Source: Megaleporinus macrocephalus (taxonomy: Eukaryota; Chordata; Actinopteri; Characiformes; Anostomidae). From it: 64,000 bases of DNA. Shown piece by piece: positions 27,534 to 36,021 of this stretch. Location of the stretch: NCBI GenBank assembly GCA_021613375.1, contig CM038704.1, forward strand, positions 35,853,488-35,917,487, given 5' to 3'. The position numbers and the translations under genes were made by a program. The notes under the pieces are model-generated. The model was not told the DNA's origin. It worked only from the letters and a program-made list of their open reading frames with translations, and ran no database searches. Position 1 is the stretch's first letter; each line of letters opens with the position of its first letter.

Positions 27534-30500
27534 GCATTCCACACACATGGGGTCTTGCGACATATTTAAAAGCACCAAAATCCCAATTAATGCTGATTGC
27601 TGACTTGAATGGTGACTAGACAAAGTGAGAGGGTGAGAGCAGAAAACTGATCCTTTAATCACTGCCACTTACTTCCTCATACCTCACAGGGAACATTTTA
27701 CTGGTAGAAAAGAACAAATTAAGTTAAATGTCAGCTAATTCTGGAAGCAAATTTTACACTGTCTGTACAAAAGCTGAACTTGAAAAAAGTGAGGCATCTA
27801 CAACGGGATAATGATCCTAAACGCATCTCAAAACCCACAATGGACTACCTTAAGAGGTGCAAGCTGAATGTTTTGCCATTGCTATAGTTCCGTGACCTAA
27901 AACATATGAAGTGGTGCACACAAGAAGGCTGCAAGGATCTCACAGAACTAGAAGCCTATTGAGAGGAAAAAAGAGCAACACTCCACCCCAAACAAAAACT
28001 GAAAGACTCAAGTTGTGATACCTCCCAAAACTGTGTTACTACGTACTGACCATGAAGGGAGTCCAAACTTTTTTGTTATTTTGAAGCTGTAAAAGATGGA
28101 AATACACTTTGTTGTTTTTCACTGTAACAGAAATTTTAACCAGGAGTGCCCAGAATTTTGCATGCCTCTGTAATTAATTTGCATTTTTTAAGGGGGCCCT
28201 TAATTTCATGCTGTAAACAGTGTGTCCCTATCATAATTCAACAAAAAACATGTCTGGAAACCTCAGGCTACTTTCCAGAAGAATCACAGCCGTACCTGCA
28301 AGTTGAGTGCGCAGGCGTGTGTGTTCCGCCTGCAGGCGTGTGCTGTCCTGCCCCTGCGTGATGGCCTGAGAGAGCTCAGCCTGCAGAGAGCAGCACCGTG
28401 CACGCAAATGTGAAGCCTCCGCACGAGCATCCTGCAGCTCCTTCTGCATCCCGGTCACTGCCCGCACTAGATACTCCGTCAGCTCTGAGTACTTTATCAA
28501 CCCTAGGCAGACCGAGACAAAACTTTATTGCATAGAGAATAATTTGAAATACAAATTTATACTTGAATAAAATGTATACTTGAATTTGAGATATGGCATC
28601 TGAGTCTGAATTAAACTATGATATCTTGCAGTTTTATTTGCTATACAACCAAATGTTTGACCATTTGACTAGTGGCACCCAAATTTAGTACATCTGTAGC
28701 TAACATTCTGAATGTGTCTACATGTAACAGAACCCCCCATAAAATGGCTTACAGAAAACACTATGATAACAAAAATATATGAACTATGCATGTATTACTA
28801 TCATTCTAGTATTATTTGTAAACCATTGTATTGTAAATTCACACTCCAGCAGTATAAAGGATGACACAGCATTGCTGGCTAGCTCACCACTGAAGCCAGA
28901 AGGTTCTATGCTGGGTTTGCGGCCAGTGATCTGCGTGTAGAGATTTGGGTAGTGGATCATCAAGCTGTCCAGCAGGGCCACAGCACCATTCCGACCCTGG
29001 ACACGCAGCAGGTCCAGCATGTGACCTACAAAAACAGATCAAACATTCACCATTGCGCCCTGATCAGTGGCTAATGTCACCCTACATACAACTGGTCACC
29101 CATGATCCTACTTTACATGCAGTAGCCTTCCCAAGATCTGCACCCATCAGCTATAACACATTTTATAGCACATCTCCCTTTACTAATGATTGCCATTTAC
29201 TCAGCACTCAGGATGAGATGGTTATTGGTTTAAATATATACTGAGGTACACAACCCAATAATAATCATAATACTCATACTCTTAAAAACCAAGATGCTAA
29301 AGTTATTTGGAAAGATACCACAAAAGAACTTCTGGTTCCCACATTTGGTTCCCCAAATATCTTTTAATACATGGTTCTCTTAAAATACCACCAATCAGAT
29401 TCAAATATATTTTAGAGAGGCTTATGGCTGTTTTTGGTGGTGTAAAGTCATATGAGAAATTTTATCAAACACAAAAATGTGTAATACATGTGGTAAAACC
29501 ATTGAAATGAACAACACCACACTGTTTCTTACACTGGTTCTATGCATAATGAAATTGTTGTTTGGTTTGATAAACTGATTGACTATACAGACCATTAAAA
29601 AACACACATTTTCCATCAATCTGAAGAACCAACTCATCAGGCAAAGGACTATGTAAGCAAATGAGAGTTCACTATGAATATAGAACCCCTGTCTTTACTA
29701 ATGACCCATCTGTTTTAAAAAGTTAATTAAACTATTCCCCTCAATTCCTAATTGTTCAATAAGCAAATTAATTGTTTAATAAGTTACATTGCAATCTTTG
29801 AAAGTCCCCAGATTAAAACCGAATGGAAGAAAGCAGTGGCTTTCTTAATTAAAAGGAAATCAGAGGACAAATAAAAATTCAAATGTTTATTGTGACCTAT
29901 TAAATAAGCAGTGTCTCAGTGTGCTACACTTGGACTCTATGGCTTTTGGTCTGTAGAGTATATTATTCAATTCTTAAAAAGCATTCTAGCATTGTTAACA
30001 TAGATTGCATGAACTAAAATTCAAATACCACTAACATTTAGAATGTCTAGTGCTATACTATCAGTGTGTTATTTAAATCTCAAGGCAGGTCACTTAAACA
30101 GATAATTACAGTATAATAGTTATGGTATAGTAACCAGCTGTCCAAAGTATATTTGAAACATTTAAAAACATATTATGCCCATCTTTTAGAATGTATTTTA
30201 TAGAATTTCAATATACTCCATATAAGTGTTTATTGAGTATATATGATGTGTGCACTACATTTTTGAATGACAGTGTCCTTTACATTACACTACATTATTA
30301 TATACACGGTCCTCCCTATACAGTCCTCTAGTTTACAGTTATAGCTATAAATTATATTAAAACAACAGTATCAACTGTAGACATGCAGGTGATTCCAAAT
30401 TGCATTACTCTTCATTAATTCATTTGTTGCAGAAACATATACTAAACAACAAATCTTAACCACATTATAAATTATTACTGAAAAATATTTTTAAAAATGA

Positions 30501-30814
30501 TCCCCCAACTTTTAGACCGCAGTGGACATCACCTCCTATTATGTTACGCTGTATATTCACTTGTATTTCTTATTGTTAGACCTCTGTACTTGTTACTCAC
30601 TAGTCCTCATGCTGCGATTGCTGAGTTTAAGGCAGGTGAGGATCTCGTCCTCATCCAGGTCGGTCAGCACACGCGCCTGCCGCAGGTACGGGATCAGCAC
30701 GCATGGTCTAACACCCAGAGAGATCGCGTGACGGTTATCATTAATCAAATCCCACAGCACCTCTTCATCCATGTCCTTCAGCTCAAGGGTCTCCTCAGCC
30801 GTCTCCATTGACAT
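5161..30814 (-). CDS. card14: CARD14-like CARD-MAGUK scaffold protein, 21 coding exons, about 993 aa
   Basis: CARD14 is a cytosolic scaffold of the CARD-MAGUK family (CARD10/11/14) that nucleates BCL10-MALT1 complexes and activates NF-kB. Coding exons in transcript order: 30601-30814, 28888-29025, 28296-28502, 26936-27054, 25286-25444, 24350-24469, 22942-23067, 20574-20720, 20337-20453, 20077-20183, 18782-18852, 15857-15980, 14895-15111, 13727-13853, 12303-12540, 11565-11628, 8694-8802, 8406-8570, 6998-7086, 6097-6212, 5161-5368. All introns are GT-AG and every phase joins; the total is 2982 nt, close to human CARD14 (1004 aa). Order: CARD about residues 10-105, coiled coil 118-410, Ser/Pro-rich linker 411-550, PDZ 555-645, SH3 665-745, GUK-like 790-993. 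The start at 30814 has A at -3 and gives a CARD14-like N-terminus; an in-frame ATG at 30850 and one at 30808 are alternatives. The neighbour CCDC40 supports CARD14 over CARD10 or CARD11. The donor of exon 19 (GTACAA) is the least certain junction. Confidence 0.95.
6340..6810. repeat. Minisatellite of GTTGCTAAGG/GTTGCTATGG units
   Basis: About 470 bases of imperfect tandem copies of a short unit built on TGGTTGCTATGGTATCCCA and GGTGTTGCTAAG. It fills most of the CARD14 intron between exons 20 and 19. Confidence 0.75.
7567..7626. repeat. (ATTT)n microsatellite
   Basis: Fifteen near-perfect ATTT units in a CARD14 intron. Confidence 0.9.
8128..8350 (+). mobile_element. SINE-like element
   Basis: Begins GGCAGCACGGTGGCTCAGTG, passes through GGTTTGATTGTGTGTGGAGT and TTTGCACGTTCTCCCCACGT, and ends near GCAACCAGCCCTGGATAAG. 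This is a very widespread teleost dispersed repeat. It lies just below CARD14 exon 18; the same 5' end occurs in reverse at 45224-45280. Confidence 0.7.
10590..10890. mobile_element. MITE-like family A, second copy
   Basis: Contains AGTGATTTGGTGTAAAATGG, GTGGTGGTGATAG, the CTATCAAAACCACCAGT middle and the ATGTTGATGACGGTAACAT segment shared with the copy at 55380. It lies in CARD14 intron 16. Confidence 0.55.
11996..12240. mobile_element. Inverted-repeat element (family B), near complete
   Basis: The left end reads CACTGCCCAAAGAAAAACAT and the right end GTTTTTCGTTGGACAGTG, its approximate reverse complement. The inside has GTAAGTCAGTGGAAGCAGAA and ATTTCTATTAGTTGCTTCAT. Other members: about 10330-10560, 20880-21135, 27240-27372 and 56695-56947. 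It ends about 60 bp from CARD14 exon 15. Confidence 0.6.
12303..12540 (-). CDS. card14: CARD14 exon 15: SH3 domain
   Basis: This 238-nt exon encodes residues 665-744. GDSFYVRVNMSL followed by LSVACNDILHVTDT and GSWWASHV matches the CARD-MAGUK SH3 fold, including the conserved ILHVTDT strand and the WWA segment. The end (SVPNYYR) leads through the short exon at 11565-11628 (RAQRLLIRVIEDMTYQQRIH) into the GUK-like half. Confidence 0.92.
13440..13565. repeat. Dispersed AT-rich repeat with a copy at 47680-47790
   Basis: Both loci share CAATTACTGTTT, CATACTGGGG followed by AAAAT, TCTGCAAA-like text, TTTATAT and TTTCCAGTAT in the same order and spacing. Family unknown. Confidence 0.4.
14392..14529. 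repeat. Long near-perfect inverted repeat, 54-bp arms
   Basis: Left arm 14392-14445 and right arm 14476-14529 are reverse complements with a single mismatch and a 30-base loop. The arms begin TTCCCTAAAAATAGGTTTGC. It lies in CARD14 intron 13, between the two PDZ exons, and would fold into a strong hairpin as RNA. Confidence 0.85.
14895..15111 (-). CDS. card14: CARD14 exon 13: PDZ domain
   Basis: This 217-nt exon encodes residues 551-622, the main part of the PDZ domain. The diagnostic stretches are LLSQLQVIGGNKTGVFVHQV and GSSAHTAGISPGAQILE, the latter being the PDZ beta-D to alpha-B region shared by CARD10, CARD11 and CARD14. The rest of the domain (DQRALRMVLEDSTMEEALWA) continues in exon 14 at 13727-13853. 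It enters in phase 2 and leaves in phase 0. Confidence 0.92.
15377..15540. mobile_element. GGTTCT-family repeat
   Basis: Contains GGTGCTATATAGAACCACAC, TTCTCCATCAACCTAAAAAA, AAGAACCATTTAAGCATGCA and a second TTCTATGTAGAAC. The same ordered motifs recur at about 29330-29720, 51925-52390 and 57630-57870. A common teleost non-autonomous repeat, no coding capacity. Confidence 0.55.
15857..20453 (-). CDS. card14: CARD14 exons 9-12: Ser/Pro-rich linker
   Basis: Four short exons (20337-20453, 20077-20183, 18782-18852, 15857-15980) encode residues 411-550. The region is low-complexity and hydrophilic: a Ser/Pro stretch ending PPRPRLRRMDAVPPSYIK, an acidic DIESDFVFIPK piece, and a Ser-rich SLPASSSCVSLSPVYKRRP piece. 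In CARD-MAGUK proteins this inter-domain segment is regulatory and phosphorylated; specific sites cannot be assigned here. Junction phases are 0, 2, 1 and 2 at the four donors. The introns between these exons carry the 21-bp, telomere-like and 67-bp arrays. Confidence 0.88.
16105..17205. repeat. 67-bp satellite array, about 16 copies
   Basis: A 67-bp unit (ATGTAGGTATTGTGATGTGA ... TCATTAGGTTGAATGTATAA) is repeated head to tail with very few changes. Units differ mainly at TATAAC/TATATC and GATGTG/GATATG. From about 16134 to 16740 the variants follow a period of three units (201 bp). The flanking first copy (16080-16130) is degenerate. It lies in CARD14 intron 11. Confidence 0.95.
17957..18290 (+). 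pseudogene. Non-LTR retrotransposon fragment (reverse transcriptase C-terminal part)
   Basis: The plus strand reads SRLDYC..., then, with stops and frame changes, LLPYKHACTLRSSSTGLLT and FSRFASHLWNSL. This order (SRLDYC - Y - RTLRSS - LWNSLP) is the C-terminal signature of L2-like LINE reverse transcriptases. It is broken and not expressed as a protein. Confidence 0.65.
18410..18650. repeat. Telomere-like GGTTAA/GGTTAGGG tandem repeats
   Basis: About 240 bases of degenerate GTTAAG, GTTAGG and GGTTAGGGTTA units in CARD14 intron 11. They give long but meaningless Leu/Arg- and Asn/Leu-rich ORFs on both strands. A (GT)n tract follows at 18742-18772, 10 bases from exon 11. Confidence 0.8.
19540..20036. 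repeat. Minisatellite with about 21-bp period carrying splice-donor-like motifs
   Basis: Units resemble ATGCAGGTATAAAGCTCACC. On the CARD14 (minus) strand several contain CAGGTGAGC, identical in core to the real donor of exon 10 at 20071-20077, 35 bases away. Periodic hits start near 19761, 19782, 19803, 19824 and 19845, and again at 19971 and 19992. The period is a multiple of 3, so both strands are falsely open over 19724-20036. Confidence 0.8.
20574..28502 (-). CDS. card14: CARD14 exons 3-8: coiled-coil oligomerisation region
   Basis: Six exons (28296-28502, 26936-27054, 25286-25444, 24350-24469, 22942-23067, 20574-20720) encode residues 118-410, a heptad-rich, Glu/Gln/Leu/Arg-rich coiled coil. 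In this family it mediates oligomerisation and, with the linker, auto-inhibition. Recognisable family stretches are LHLKDEKCDLYVRFAAAVEE, LRILHDENDALTRERDE and LLEEKDCLALQVQKLSLDCE. The glutamate in MQKEL (residue 139) aligns by eye with human Glu138, the activating-mutation hotspot. Exons 5 to 8 all begin and end in phase 0, so each could be skipped without a frameshift. Confidence 0.92.
20880..21135. mobile_element. Family B inverted-repeat element, copy in CARD14 intron
   Basis: Bounded by CACTGCTGTCCAATAAAA and TTTTTCATTGGACAGCAAC. The interior GACCAATAGAAATGCTCCAA and GGTTCCATTGACGTCTATT match the other copies in reverse orientation. Confidence 0.6.
22402..22573. mobile_element. Small inverted-repeat element
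   Basis: The left end GGCCTCTTTATTACAAATACC and right end GGTTTCTGATAAAGTAGCCGG are imperfect reverse complements, related to the widespread fish repeat with a CTTTATTAGGTACACC end. A relative is at 59059-59521. Confidence 0.45.
24690..25230 (-). pseudogene. Non-LTR retrotransposon reverse transcriptase fragment
   Basis: On the minus strand ILDFLTLRSQCVTVNDVF is followed, after frame changes, by ENRHILRFADDTVIGSLL and WCDQSSLHLNVNETKDMAID, then YKYHGMFIDNKL and KVQQSLFFLRKL. FADD (25017-25028) is the reverse-transcriptase active-site box. Stops and frameshifts make it a dead LINE piece in CARD14 intron 5. Confidence 0.8.
25745..25822. repeat. Short tandem repeat of AATACTGGGTTGGAAAAAA
   Basis: Three near-identical units of about 23 bases plus a partial fourth, in CARD14 intron 4. 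Confidence 0.8.
26483..26555 (+). mobile_element. Dispersed repeat 3' end
   Basis: TGTAAAGCTGCTTTGTGACA and AAAAGCGCTATACAAATAAA are the conserved tail of a very common teleost repeat, ending in short ACTTGACTTA tandem units. The same tail occurs in reverse at 52979-53025. Confidence 0.65.
27433..27529. repeat. (CT)n(TA)n microsatellite
   Basis: A CT run (27437-27459) passes directly into about 35 TA units, giving false Ser-Leu and Ile-Tyr ORFs. Confidence 0.95.
27790..28165 (+). pseudogene. Tc1/mariner-like transposase remnant
   Basis: The plus strand reads QRDNDPKRISKPTMDYLKR, matching the DNDPKH(T)SK block of Tc1 transposases. Downstream text is interrupted by stops, and the element ends near TTTTGCATGCCTCTGTA. 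Only the C-terminal part remains, in CARD14 intron 3. Confidence 0.55.
28888..30814 (-). CDS. card14: CARD14 exons 1-2: CARD domain
   Basis: These two exons (30601-30814, 28888-29025) encode residues 1-117, the death-fold CARD that binds BCL10. Visible family hallmarks are the DEEVLWDLI start of helix 1, LIPYLRQARVL, the LDEDEIL stretch, and GRNGAVALLDSL followed by HYPNLYTQITG. The exon junction is phase 1 (ACT A / GT CAC). The exon 2/3 junction builds a GFSG motif whose last glycine is residue 118 here. Aligned by eye with human CARD14 as remembered, it matches Gly117, a position altered in inflammatory skin disease. Confidence 0.93.
29330..29720. mobile_element. GGTTCT-family repeat
   Basis: Diverged copy with ACTGGTTCTATGCATAATG, TTTTCCATCAATCTGAAGAA and GAACCCCTGTCTTTACTAAT in family order. 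In CARD14 intron 1; the rest of that intron (29730-30600) is plain AT-rich sequence. Confidence 0.4.
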
Positions 30815-31254
30815 GGTTACACAGTCAATCACATACACACACACATTCACTCACATAAAAAACAAAAAAAAATCTCTGATGGGAATCGAACAAAAAAATA
30901 AATAAAGGTTGATCCCAAATAATACAAACAAACAAACAAACAAAAAAACAAACTACACACACAATAAAAAGGAGCACAAAAACCAAAAAGGCTGCAAATT
31001 CAAATAAAAAAACAACAAAACAAAACAGCTGTTTAACTCCCCACTCACACATGCACTCAGACGCAGAGTGACTGCAGCTCAAACACACACCGGCACTGAT
31101 AATGAGAGGAATTAAAGGCAGAGAGATTCACTGAGTGAGAGAGAGAGAGAAAGAGAAAGAGAAACGCCTCCCAATCCACACCCAGCACACACACAGGTTG
31201 GTGTTACTATTCTTTTAAGGACTTTCACTAACCTCTTTATTACTGTAGCCTTGT

Positions 31255-31620
31255 AATACTACGCCTACACCCTAAACCCCACATCCTACACCATAAACCA
31301 TAAACTCTAAACCCTACACCCTAAACCCCTCATCCTACACCCCAAACCATAAAATCTACATTCTGCACCTTAAACTATAAACTCTAAACCCTACACCCTA
31401 AACCCCACATCCTACAGCATAAACTATAAACTCTAAACCCTACACCCTTAACCCCACATCCTACACCATAAACCATAAACTCTAAACCCTACACCCTTAA
31501 CCCCACATCCTACACCATAAACCATAAACTCTGAACCCTACACCCTAAACCCTACGTCCTACACCCCAAACCCTACATCATACTCTTACAAACTACACCT
31601 TAAACTCTGAACCTTAACTT
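31255..31620. repeat. CCCTAAA-rich minisatellite, about 50-bp unit
   Basis: Five or six copies of a unit built on ACACCCTAAACCCCACATCC followed by TACACCATAAACCATAAACT. The plant-like CCCTAAA look is incidental. It lies 440 bp upstream of the CARD14 start. Confidence 0.85.
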
Positions 31621-31744
31621 AGATAAGCAAAAGGCACTGTCTCTACTATTTTTTCAGCTTTATTATCTTCTTCATGTTTTCTGTATTTGTGAGGACATTT
31701 CGTCTTTGCAAAGAGCTAAAAACAAGTACAAGTGCGTGTAAACA

Positions 31745-31751
31745 CACACAT

Positions 31752-31824
<73 letters not shown>
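31745..31824. repeat. (CA)n microsatellite
   Basis: About 38 CA units, with further CA-rich sequence at 31895-31982 and (TA)n at 32008-32026. Confidence 0.95.
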
Positions 31825-31828
<4 letters not shown>

Positions 31829-33589
31829 GAAACACAGTGCGTGAGAAAACCTGTAATACAAGGAGCAGTTTCTCCTGTTAAACTATGCTCTACAACACAC
31901 GCGCACACACACATACACACAAACAAACACACAGACATATACACACAAACACACACACATACAAACAAACACACACACACACATTAGACAGAAAACAAAC
32001 ATTTGCTATATATATATATATATGTATATACTTATTTGCAAATGTTGCATTTCTATACACAACATTTTATTGGACAATTAAACTTTTTTTTTCCATTTTG
32101 CAAATTTAAAAAATAACATGATGCCACAGTTTTGTTTTTTTTTTTGTTTTTTTTATTCAAAATTTTAATTTAGCAATAAAACAGTAATTATGCATTAAAA
32201 CCTGTATGGGAAAAGTAATAAATGCTGCCAACTTTTAAGGCAGCAAGCATCCAGTCATGAAGGCAGAGTATGTGTATCCTTCATTCCCTTACATTCCCAT
32301 GATACTCTGGGGCAGTGCAGATTAGTAAAAGAAATAACAGAGAACATGAGCATGGAGAACGCTGCCTTCGAAGGCATCGACTTTTAAGACAGCTGGCTTA
32401 ATTTTCAGACAGAGGCATTAAAACATGCAGTGTTATTCTGTTTCTGAGTCTAACTCTACTACACTTAACAAATACTGGAAGTCAACAGTCACCCACATGT
32501 TCACTGTTAATGCATCCCCAAAACTTGACCACTGATTCTGGTTCCTGACATCAGTTCCTGAAACAACAGCACCAATATACAACTGCACAAAATCGCATGC
32601 GCACTCTCTGTAGGACCCCTGTGTTTGTGCATGACTCAGATTCATTAAGCACCTCCATCACTATCTAAAACAAACCAAACACAGTTCAAAGTCCTGTCGG
32701 TGGACAGAGGAAATGAAAGAGTGTGGCAGACAGAAGAGGAAGAGCAAGTTTACGGGAAAACAACGCACATCCTAGATCACACCTACTGATCAGTTACACT
32801 TACAAGATTTTTCCACATGATAACAGTGTCGAATGACTAATCTAAGACACTGGGTGCTCGCAGGTGTGCGTACACAACACCTCAGGGTACAGGTGTGTTC
32901 TTAAAGCGGCAGGTAAACACTCTTCAAAGCACGATGGCATTTTCACTTTGCCCTGGATATGACCAGAAACATGTCATAGTTTCAGTTTCACCCACTTCAC
33001 CCCAAACATGGCCATAGGTCTTTAGTTTTAACAAATAATACCAGCTTCTAACTGTGACTATCTTCAGTCCGGCTCTGATCTGACAGGGTGGAACCTGTAC
33101 TTTGTGTTTAAGCCTCTTTCCACTCCTAATATCTGGTTTGTCCACATGTTTTGATGTTGCATGTGAAAGCAACAGATCTAAAACACCAGACTGACTCGAT
33201 TATACTGTGGGTGAGGTATGTGGGTGAAAGGGTGAAACAATTACAGTAATTAATATGGGCTGTTCACTTTTGTTAAACAGTGGAACAGTTGTCATGGTTT
33301 ATAATGGAAATTGCCTATTAACCTACAGTGAAATGATAAAAAGTAGCAGCAGATGTGCTACTTCTAGGAGCACTGGCTAAGTATTGCACTTGTACTGTAT
33401 GTAGTCTTGTATTTATTCTCTTCTCTGTAGGTATTCCAGTCTTGCTAGGTGTTGCATTGTCTTGTTTCTAGATATCAGCACTGGCCCTGTGTTTATGGCA
33501 GTGTTTGAGTATAAGAGTAGTTTGGACTTAAACTTGTTTGTACTAGATAGAGATTCATACTCTAACCGAACACTAAGCACTTTTGTAAG

Positions 33590-33640
33590 TAGCTCTGAAT
33601 AAGAGCATCTGCTAAATGCCGTAAATGTAAATGTAATGTG
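33590..33640 (+). mobile_element. SINE/LINE 3' tail
   Basis: AAGAGCATCTGCTAAATGCC followed by GTAAATGTAAATGTAATG is the well-known teleost SINE/LINE tail. The body upstream is too diverged to delimit. Confidence 0.65.
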
Positions 33641-35158
33641 CTGTAAACTTAAAAACCATAAAAGAGTGGGCTGTTGGAGCTGTGCATTGGTTTAAAACAG
33701 TTCAGATAACTTAAGTTATGGTCATTTACTTGCAGTATTTATGCAAATTTACTGTAAATACTGTAAGCTATGCACTAAGAATATACAGGACACTGATGTA
33801 AATCTATTCACATAACTGTATATTATACAGTTAAACACTGGTTTGTTATTTTATTGCATCATACTGGGAATTGAGTGTGATAATAGATCCCCCATTAATC
33901 TTGCACAGCCCTCCTTTAATTAATTAAACATTATGTATCGAGAGAAGCACTTCTGACCTATTCAAATAAATATAAAATACATTTTTTTCTCTTTTTAACA
34001 CTAATGTGGTTTGGACTAAAAGTTTTAAATGCTACATGTCAGTAATGATTCATGTGATATTACAGCATGCTCTCGTTGTGACTTCAGTGACTTTCGAGTT
34101 TAGAAGAAGCTGACAGATTGCAGATCAGGAATTCATGATAATATTTTTCTGTCATGCAAAGATAAATAACACTGGCAGTAATATCGGTATTTGTTTTGTC
34201 TGTTTGTATCATCAGACCAGGAAACAGGAATCTTCAATCTAAGTAACAACAATGAATCATAATGTTCTCATGAAGTTGATGGTGCAAAACATTGAGCAAC
34301 ACTCTGCCAAATCTCTCCGACATTTCATGGGAAAATAGTTAAACCTCTTGACTGAAAGTCAAAAGTCTAAATGCACCAGCTGAACAGTAGCTCCCTCTTA
34401 GCCCTATTTACCAAGCGTTGAGGTAGTTACCAAGCGTTGCCCTCACAGTGATGTTTTTTGTGGAAACCTTCTTGTGACTGCTACAACTGTAAAGTGAACC
34501 CACTCCCCTGATACAGGCCTGAATCGAAAGGTAATTTAAGAGGGAATTCCCTGAGCCTGTTTCTAGAGCTCTCCCACCACTTTATACTCCACTTCCTCTT
34601 AGCTTCAGTATGAACCTATAGATTCATGTGTGTTGTGCTAAACAATGACTGACGAGAACAAAACAAAGAAAAAAACACAGAGAATGATAAAAGGTTGTGT
34701 AACACACCTATCATTTGTTAGATCTTTGTTACAATATTGGCTTTCATATGCAGAAAGGACAATATAAGCCATTTATATTTTCGAGTGTGCTGACAGCTGT
34801 GCACCGGTCAGTTATGTAGTTTCCAGTAAAAATGGTCAATAAGTTTATTTCTCAGTGTCATGAATCCTGTATTCTCGGTGCTTTACCAAAGCATTTATAT
34901 GATGCTGCATTGCATGCACAATACCGTATAATTCCTGACTGTATAATAATAGCTCATATAATTGCTTCTATGTAGTTATACATACATGCGTGATGGATAA
35001 AAATATTACTTAATAGGATTAAGTTCTGTAACACGTTACAATATCCACTCATTATAACACTATAAACATAAATAAGGTACTGCAGGATTCTGTAATGTTT
35101 TCTGGACTCACCAGTGTCGACTTAGCTATAATTAAGCAGCACATTGTTGTGTAATACG

Positions 35159-35160
<2 letters not shown>

Positions 35161-35232
<72 letters not shown>
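35161..35232. repeat. (TA)n microsatellite
   Basis: About 35 uninterrupted TA units. Confidence 0.95.
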
Positions 35233-35235
<3 letters not shown>

Positions 35236-35841
35236 TCATATTTTATCAAATGTTATGCATGCATGTAATCATAACTACTTAGAGGCTATAATGCACAAGA
35301 TGATCAAGTGTAGATGATCTTCTTTGTGAACCTGGGCTTTCTTTCATTAAAAGAATGACAACCTATATAGATATTTCATTTATTTGTTTTTCTGGGTTCT
35401 TTGTATCGATTCTTATTAGTAAATTATAGATCTGATTACATTTTAGGTCACTTTTACAGTTCACAAATTTCCAAGCAGATCTCTTAGTATGTCATATGTG
35501 TAATTCATTTATAGATTAGCCAATTTCCACACAGAACTGACATTTACAATGTTATAAAAGCCTCAACTTGTAAATATATCATATCCACTTTTCAGTAAAG
35601 ATTGTGCCCACTCTTCACCTTTAACTTCCATTCTTTTCCACAACTGAGCTTCATTTTCAGTTTCCCAGAGCCACACCTCCAAAGTTTAGTCTTAAAAGTT
35701 GGTTTGGCATGTTCTCTTTCTCACCATCCATATAATAAATACAATTTCTTTTCACAGTGCTGTAAAATATACTACTGTGGGAAAGAAGCCTGCCATATAC
35801 AAACAAGCCTCCAACAAGTAACACGTTTTTAAAAATCTTAT

Positions 35842-35847
35842 TTTATT
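35842..35847 (-). terminator. Candidate CCDC40 poly(A) signal (AATAAA)
   Basis: The plus strand reads tttatt, giving AATAAA on the minus strand about 175 bases beyond the CCDC40 stop codon. It is the first canonical hexamer downstream. Confidence 0.5.
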
Positions 35848-36021
35848 TGAATGTGTTCTGAGTATGACAGATGTCTCAGCTGGGTTTCTGAGGGTCTTTG
35901 GGTGCACAAAGGCAAGATCAAACATTCAGAATAAAAATAATATCTAACCACATGAAGAATCTGGTATTTGGTAATATTGTAATATTAAATATAAATGCAT
36001 CAAATAAAAACTGAAGCAGTG

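Larger units (their letters stand above)
32030..35841. other. Gene-free interval between CARD14 and CCDC40
   Basis: No coding exon was recognised. It may hold noncoding 5' exons and the promoter of CARD14, which cannot be placed. Contents: a SINE-like piece near 32210-32400, a LINE/SINE 3' tail at 33590-33640, (TA)n at 35161-35232, and otherwise unique AT-rich sequence. Confidence 0.5.

Noticed and set aside
27341..27668. Ile-Tyr repeat proteins
   Set aside because: Pure (TA)n microsatellite translation.
31646..31980. Cys-Val repeat proteins
   Set aside because: Pure (CA)n microsatellite translation.
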